From Wohlfahrtiimonas larvae (GTDB lineage Bacteria; Pseudomonadota; Gammaproteobacteria; Cardiobacteriales; Wohlfahrtiimonadaceae), in the NCBI RefSeq assembly GCF_039543665.1, contig NZ_BAABKE010000001.1:389328-453327 (forward strand): a DNA stretch of 64,000 bases, given 5' to 3'. The notes beneath the pieces were generated by a model, which ran no database searches, was not told where the DNA came from, and saw only the letters and a list, made by a program, of their open reading frames with translations. This document shows positions 61,862 through 64,000 of this stretch, piece after piece. Within the stretch, counting starts at the first letter, position 1; each line of letters begins with the position of its first letter. The position numbers and the translations under genes are program-made.

Positions 61862-63010
61862 ATGGCTACACAATTTCTAATGCCTTCAAAAAATATTATG
61901 GGTGCAGGTGCTTTAGATTTGGCTTATGACGAGATTAAGCTGAATGGTTTTAAGAAAGTTTTGATCGTTAGTGATGAAGGGCTAAAAGGCGCGGGTATTA
62001 TTGATTTAGTTGTGAATGGCCTTAAAAATAAGGGTGTTGAATCTGTTGTGTTTGCAGGGACACAGCCAAACCCAACAACAAAAAATGTTGAAGATGGCTT
62101 AGCAATTTTAAAGGCGGAAAATTGTGATTCTATTATCTCTTTAGGTGGTGGTTCTCCGCATGACTGTGCAAAAGGTATCGCTTTAGTTGCAACTAATGGT
62201 GGAAAAATTAATGATTATGAAGGTGTGAATGTTTCTAAGCATCCACAGTTGCCATTAATTGCCATTAACACAACCGCTGGTACAGCTTCTGAAATGACAT
62301 ATTTCTGTATTATTACAGATGAAGCTAGACATATTAAGATGGCGATTGTGGATGCGCATACAACTCCACTTTTATCGGTTAATGATCCTGAGTTAATGAA
62401 GGGTATGCCAAAATCATTGACAGCTGCAACAGGTATGGATGCTTTAACGCATGCGGTTGAAGCTTATGTTTCAACAGCAGCAACACCGATTACAGATGCT
62501 TGTGCAGTTAAGGCAATTGAAATTATTCATAAAAGTTTAAGAAATGCTGTGAATGATGGTAGTGATATGGCCGCTCGTGAGGCAATGGCTTACGCACAAT
62601 TTTTAGCAGGTATGGCATTTAATAATGCATCTTTAGGATATGTTCATGCGATGGCGCATCAGTTGGGTGGCTTTTATGATCTTCCTCATGGTGTATGTAA
62701 TGCGGTATTGTTACCACATGTACAGGAGTATAATGCGAAAGTATCAGCTAATCGTTTAAAAGATTTAGCAGCATGTTTTGAAATTGATACGCGCAAAATG
62801 ACAGATGCTGAAGGTGCTGCTGCATTTATTAAAGCAATTCGCGAATTAAGTAAAGATGTAGGTATTCCTGCGGGCTTAAAAGATTTGGGTGCTAAGGAAG
62901 AGGATTTTGCAATATTAGCAGGTAATGCATTAAAAGATGCTTGTTCTTTCACAAATCCACGTAAAGGTGATGAAGCTGAAGTGATTGCAATCTTTAAGGC
63001 TGCATTTTAG
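61862..63010 (+). CDS. Iron-containing alcohol dehydrogenase
   Basis: Group III, NAD-dependent alcohol dehydrogenase of 382 residues, resembling E. coli YiaY and Zymomonas AdhB. The nucleotide site is in SLGGGSPHDCAKGIAL; metal ligands are expected in GMDALTHAVEAY, VHAMAHQLGGFYDLPHGVCNAVLLPHV. It starts after AAGGAGCAG and is followed by a terminator, so it is a single-gene unit. The natural substrate (ethanol, propanediol, methanol) cannot be told. Confidence 0.95.
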   Translation: MATQFLMPSKNIMGAGALDLAYDEIKLNGFKKVLIVSDEGLKGAGIIDLVVNGLKNKGVESVVFAGTQPNPTTKNVEDGLAILKAENCDSIISLGGGSPHDCAKGIALVATNGGKINDYEGVNVSKHPQLPLIAINTTAGTASEMTYFCIITDEARHIKMAIVDAHTTPLLSVNDPELMKGMPKSLTAATGMDALTHAVEAYVSTAATPITDACAVKAIEIIHKSLRNAVNDGSDMAAREAMAYAQFLAGMAFNNASLGYVHAMAHQLGGFYDLPHGVCNAVLLPHVQEYNAKVSANRLKDLAACFEIDTRKMTDAEGAAAFIKAIRELSKDVGIPAGLKDLGAKEEDFAILAGNALKDACSFTNPRKGDEAEVIAIFKAAF

Positions 63011-63040
63011 ATTTAAGGACTTTTTTGAATAAGTCAATTT

Positions 63041-63070
63041 AATCCCCAATTTTAAGATTGGGGATTTTTC
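63041..63070 (+). terminator. Intrinsic terminator after the alcohol dehydrogenase gene
   Basis: AATCCCCAAT (63041-63050) and ATTGGGGATT (63057-63066) form a perfect 10-bp stem with a 6-nt loop, followed by a TTTC-TTTT tract. Confidence 0.92.
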
Positions 63071-63120
63071 TTTTAAGCAGTAAAATATTGAGCTTAATCG
63101 TAATTTTATTCGAGTAATGT

Positions 63121-63618
63121 ATGACAAATGTTTTAAGTGATGATGAATTGTGCGGTGCATTAATAGAGATATTAGCTAAGGCGTTGCCTGATTTGACGAT
63201 AGAAGGCGGAGCAGATGAGCCTTTTTATAAGGCACCTAAAGATGGTCAAAAGGCAGTTTTATATTTTAGAGATAATTACCCACGCAGCTTGTTGCATGAA
63301 TTATCCCATTATTGTCTTGCAGGGGATAGGCGTAGAAAACTAGATGACTTTGGTTATTGGTATTTTCCTTGTGGGAGAACAACGGAAGAGCAAATTCAGT
63401 TTGAAAAAGTCGAGGCAAGGCCACAAGGTTTAGAAAAGGCAATGTGTAAAGCAATAGGTATTAAATTCTCTCCAAGCCTAGATGATTTTTCAGGTAGGCC
63501 GCCTGCAACGGAATTTTTAGATAATTTAGAGTCTGTATATCAAGAAATGATTCATAATCCACCACCAACTGCAAGAAAAGTATTGATGGCTTTGTCATCT
63601 TTAAAGGATGCTATCTGA
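63121..63618 (+). CDS. epmC: Elongation factor P hydroxylase EpmC
   Basis: EpmC (YfcM) hydroxylates the beta-lysylated lysine of EF-P. The 165-residue protein has the family core LLHELSHYCLAGDRRRKLDDFGYWYFPCGR, with the HExSH metal motif, and QIQFEKVEARPQ. It is slightly shorter than E. coli EpmC (182). Presence implies that epmA and epmB exist elsewhere. It lies just before an rRNA promoter region. Confidence 0.94.
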   Translation: MTNVLSDDELCGALIEILAKALPDLTIEGGADEPFYKAPKDGQKAVLYFRDNYPRSLLHELSHYCLAGDRRRKLDDFGYWYFPCGRTTEEQIQFEKVEARPQGLEKAMCKAIGIKFSPSLDDFSGRPPATEFLDNLESVYQEMIHNPPPTARKVLMALSSLKDAI

Positions 63619-63709
63619 TATATAGTAGTCGATTGGAAGTATTTTTTAATGTATCCTTCTGTTTTTATTTAATTTTCACAATTAATTTTAAATTATTTTA
63701 AATTTGTTG

Positions 63710-63737
63710 TTGACAGGTTTCGATTTTGGCCTATAAT
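63710..63737 (+). promoter_or_regulatory. rRNA operon promoter P1
   Basis: Perfect TTGACA (63710-63715) and perfect TATAAT (63732-63737) with a 16-bp spacer, preceded by an AT-rich UP-like stretch and followed by a G/C-containing discriminator, as in stringently controlled rrn promoters. Confidence 0.9.
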
Positions 63738-63906
63738 GAGCACCTCTTCTGAACGAGGCGCTGCTTGAAGCGGTGAGTTTAGAGCTCTTTTCAAAGGTTT
63801 CGGTGGTTTTAGTAAGCGGTAAACTGATTCGGTTTTCGGGTTGGTTTTAGTTTGCTTTAATGTTAACAAGATTGAAAATAAATTTGAAAAGATTCTAAAT
63901 TAGGTG

Positions 63907-63934
63907 TTGACAACGAGATTTAAAGTTGTATAAT
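63907..63934 (+). promoter_or_regulatory. rRNA operon promoter P2
   Basis: Perfect TTGACA (63907-63912) and perfect TATAAT (63929-63934) with a 16-bp spacer, 197 bp after P1, again followed by a GC-rich start region. Confidence 0.9.
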
Positions 63935-63975
63935 AGCCTGCTCTTCACGAGGTTGAGTTGATTAACTCCCTCGAA

Positions 63976-63986
63976 GTTCTTTAACA
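63976..63986 (+). promoter_or_regulatory. rrn boxA antitermination element
   Basis: GTTCTTTAACA at 63976-63986 matches the rrn boxA core (CTTTAACA) and is placed about 40 nt after P2, where NusB/S10 binding would start antitermination. Confidence 0.85.
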
Positions 63987-64000
63987 GATTAATCTTAAGT

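Larger units (their letters stand above)
63619..64000 (+). promoter_or_regulatory. rRNA operon promoter and leader region
   Basis: This 382-nt gap without genes holds two strong tandem promoters and a boxA, the architecture of an rRNA operon upstream region. The 5' part (63660-63709) is very AT-rich, like an UP element. The expected 16S gene lies outside the window. Confidence 0.85.

Noticed and set aside
1..64000. CRISPR array, transposase, integrase, prophage or tRNA gene
   Set aside because: I saw no regularly spaced repeats, recombinase-like proteins, terminal repeats or cloverleaf sequences in any gap.
1..64000. DNA uptake sequences, prompted by the type IV pilus genes
   Set aside because: No frequent 9-12-bp word like the Pasteurellaceae or Neisseria signals was noticed in gaps or terminator stems; a word count would be needed to be sure.

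Overview
The window is a gene-dense, AT-rich stretch of chromosome from a Gram-negative gammaproteobacterium. The evidence is the outer-membrane set (lptE, bamB, mlaA, two LpxL-family acyltransferases, lapAB), the FabA/FabB unsaturated fatty acid pair, EpmC, GshB, RsmJ, and the rlmN-pilF-rodZ-hisS-yfgM-bamB-der order. Type IV pilus genes (pilT, pilF, a FimX-like protein) suggest twitching motility. I cannot name the genus. Low GC and scattered canonical operons (ruvB, rpoN, lptE and ispG all away from their usual partners) suggest an outlying lineage such as the Cardiobacteriales/Wohlfahrtiimonas area, but that is only a guess. I see no insertion sequence, prophage, CRISPR array, tRNA gene or integration site; almost everything is core housekeeping.

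Layout. 1-7.8 kb: rpmB-rpmG, pilT, rpe-hemL on the minus strand; rsfS-rlmH on the plus strand; then fabA-fabB, an LpxL-type acyltransferase and gpt on the minus strand. 7.9-14.3 kb: plus-strand rimO, a FimX-like gene, and lptE-dtd-ruvB-nagZ, tightly packed with overlapping starts and stops. 14.3-18 kb: small genes including an unrecognised protein, nfo-rsmJ, a secreted protein and a HAD phosphatase. 18-24.7 kb: a long minus-strand run, rluB, ABC ATPase, ABC permease, mlaA, a second LpxL-type gene, rsmE, gshB and yqgE. 24.8-31 kb: a CpxRA-like two-component system divergent from rpoN, then plsY and a YoaA helicase. 31.2-39.4 kb: mazG-xseA, a YgiW-type protein, a phage T4 DenV-like glycosylase, yedI-like, an MFS transporter, a DUF1090 protein and uvrD.

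39.6-49.4 kb: plus-strand ndk-rlmN-pilF-rodZ-hisS-yfgM-bamB-der and glmS. 49.6-53.3 kb: minus-strand lapA-lapB-pyrF-ibaG-murA. 53.5-63.6 kb: plus-strand degenerate DEAD-box-like protein, a small acidic protein, grpE, gloA-greA-permease, ispG-trmB, a lytic transglycosylase, an iron alcohol dehydrogenase and epmC, with hemJ on the minus strand. The window ends in the promoter and leader region of an rRNA operon (tandem promoters plus boxA); the 16S gene itself lies beyond the edge.

The most unusual item is the 532-residue protein at 53539-55137. It keeps the outline of an RhlE-type DEAD-box RNA helicase but appears to have lost every catalytic motif, and it carries a long basic tail. Secondary items are a FimX-like protein with degenerate receiver, GGDEF and EAL motifs, a T4 DenV-type pyrimidine-dimer glycosylase, a displaced long-type ispG, and several hairpins in gene leaders (rpmB, glmS, uvrD). 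All calls come from reading the sequence; no search or structure prediction was run.
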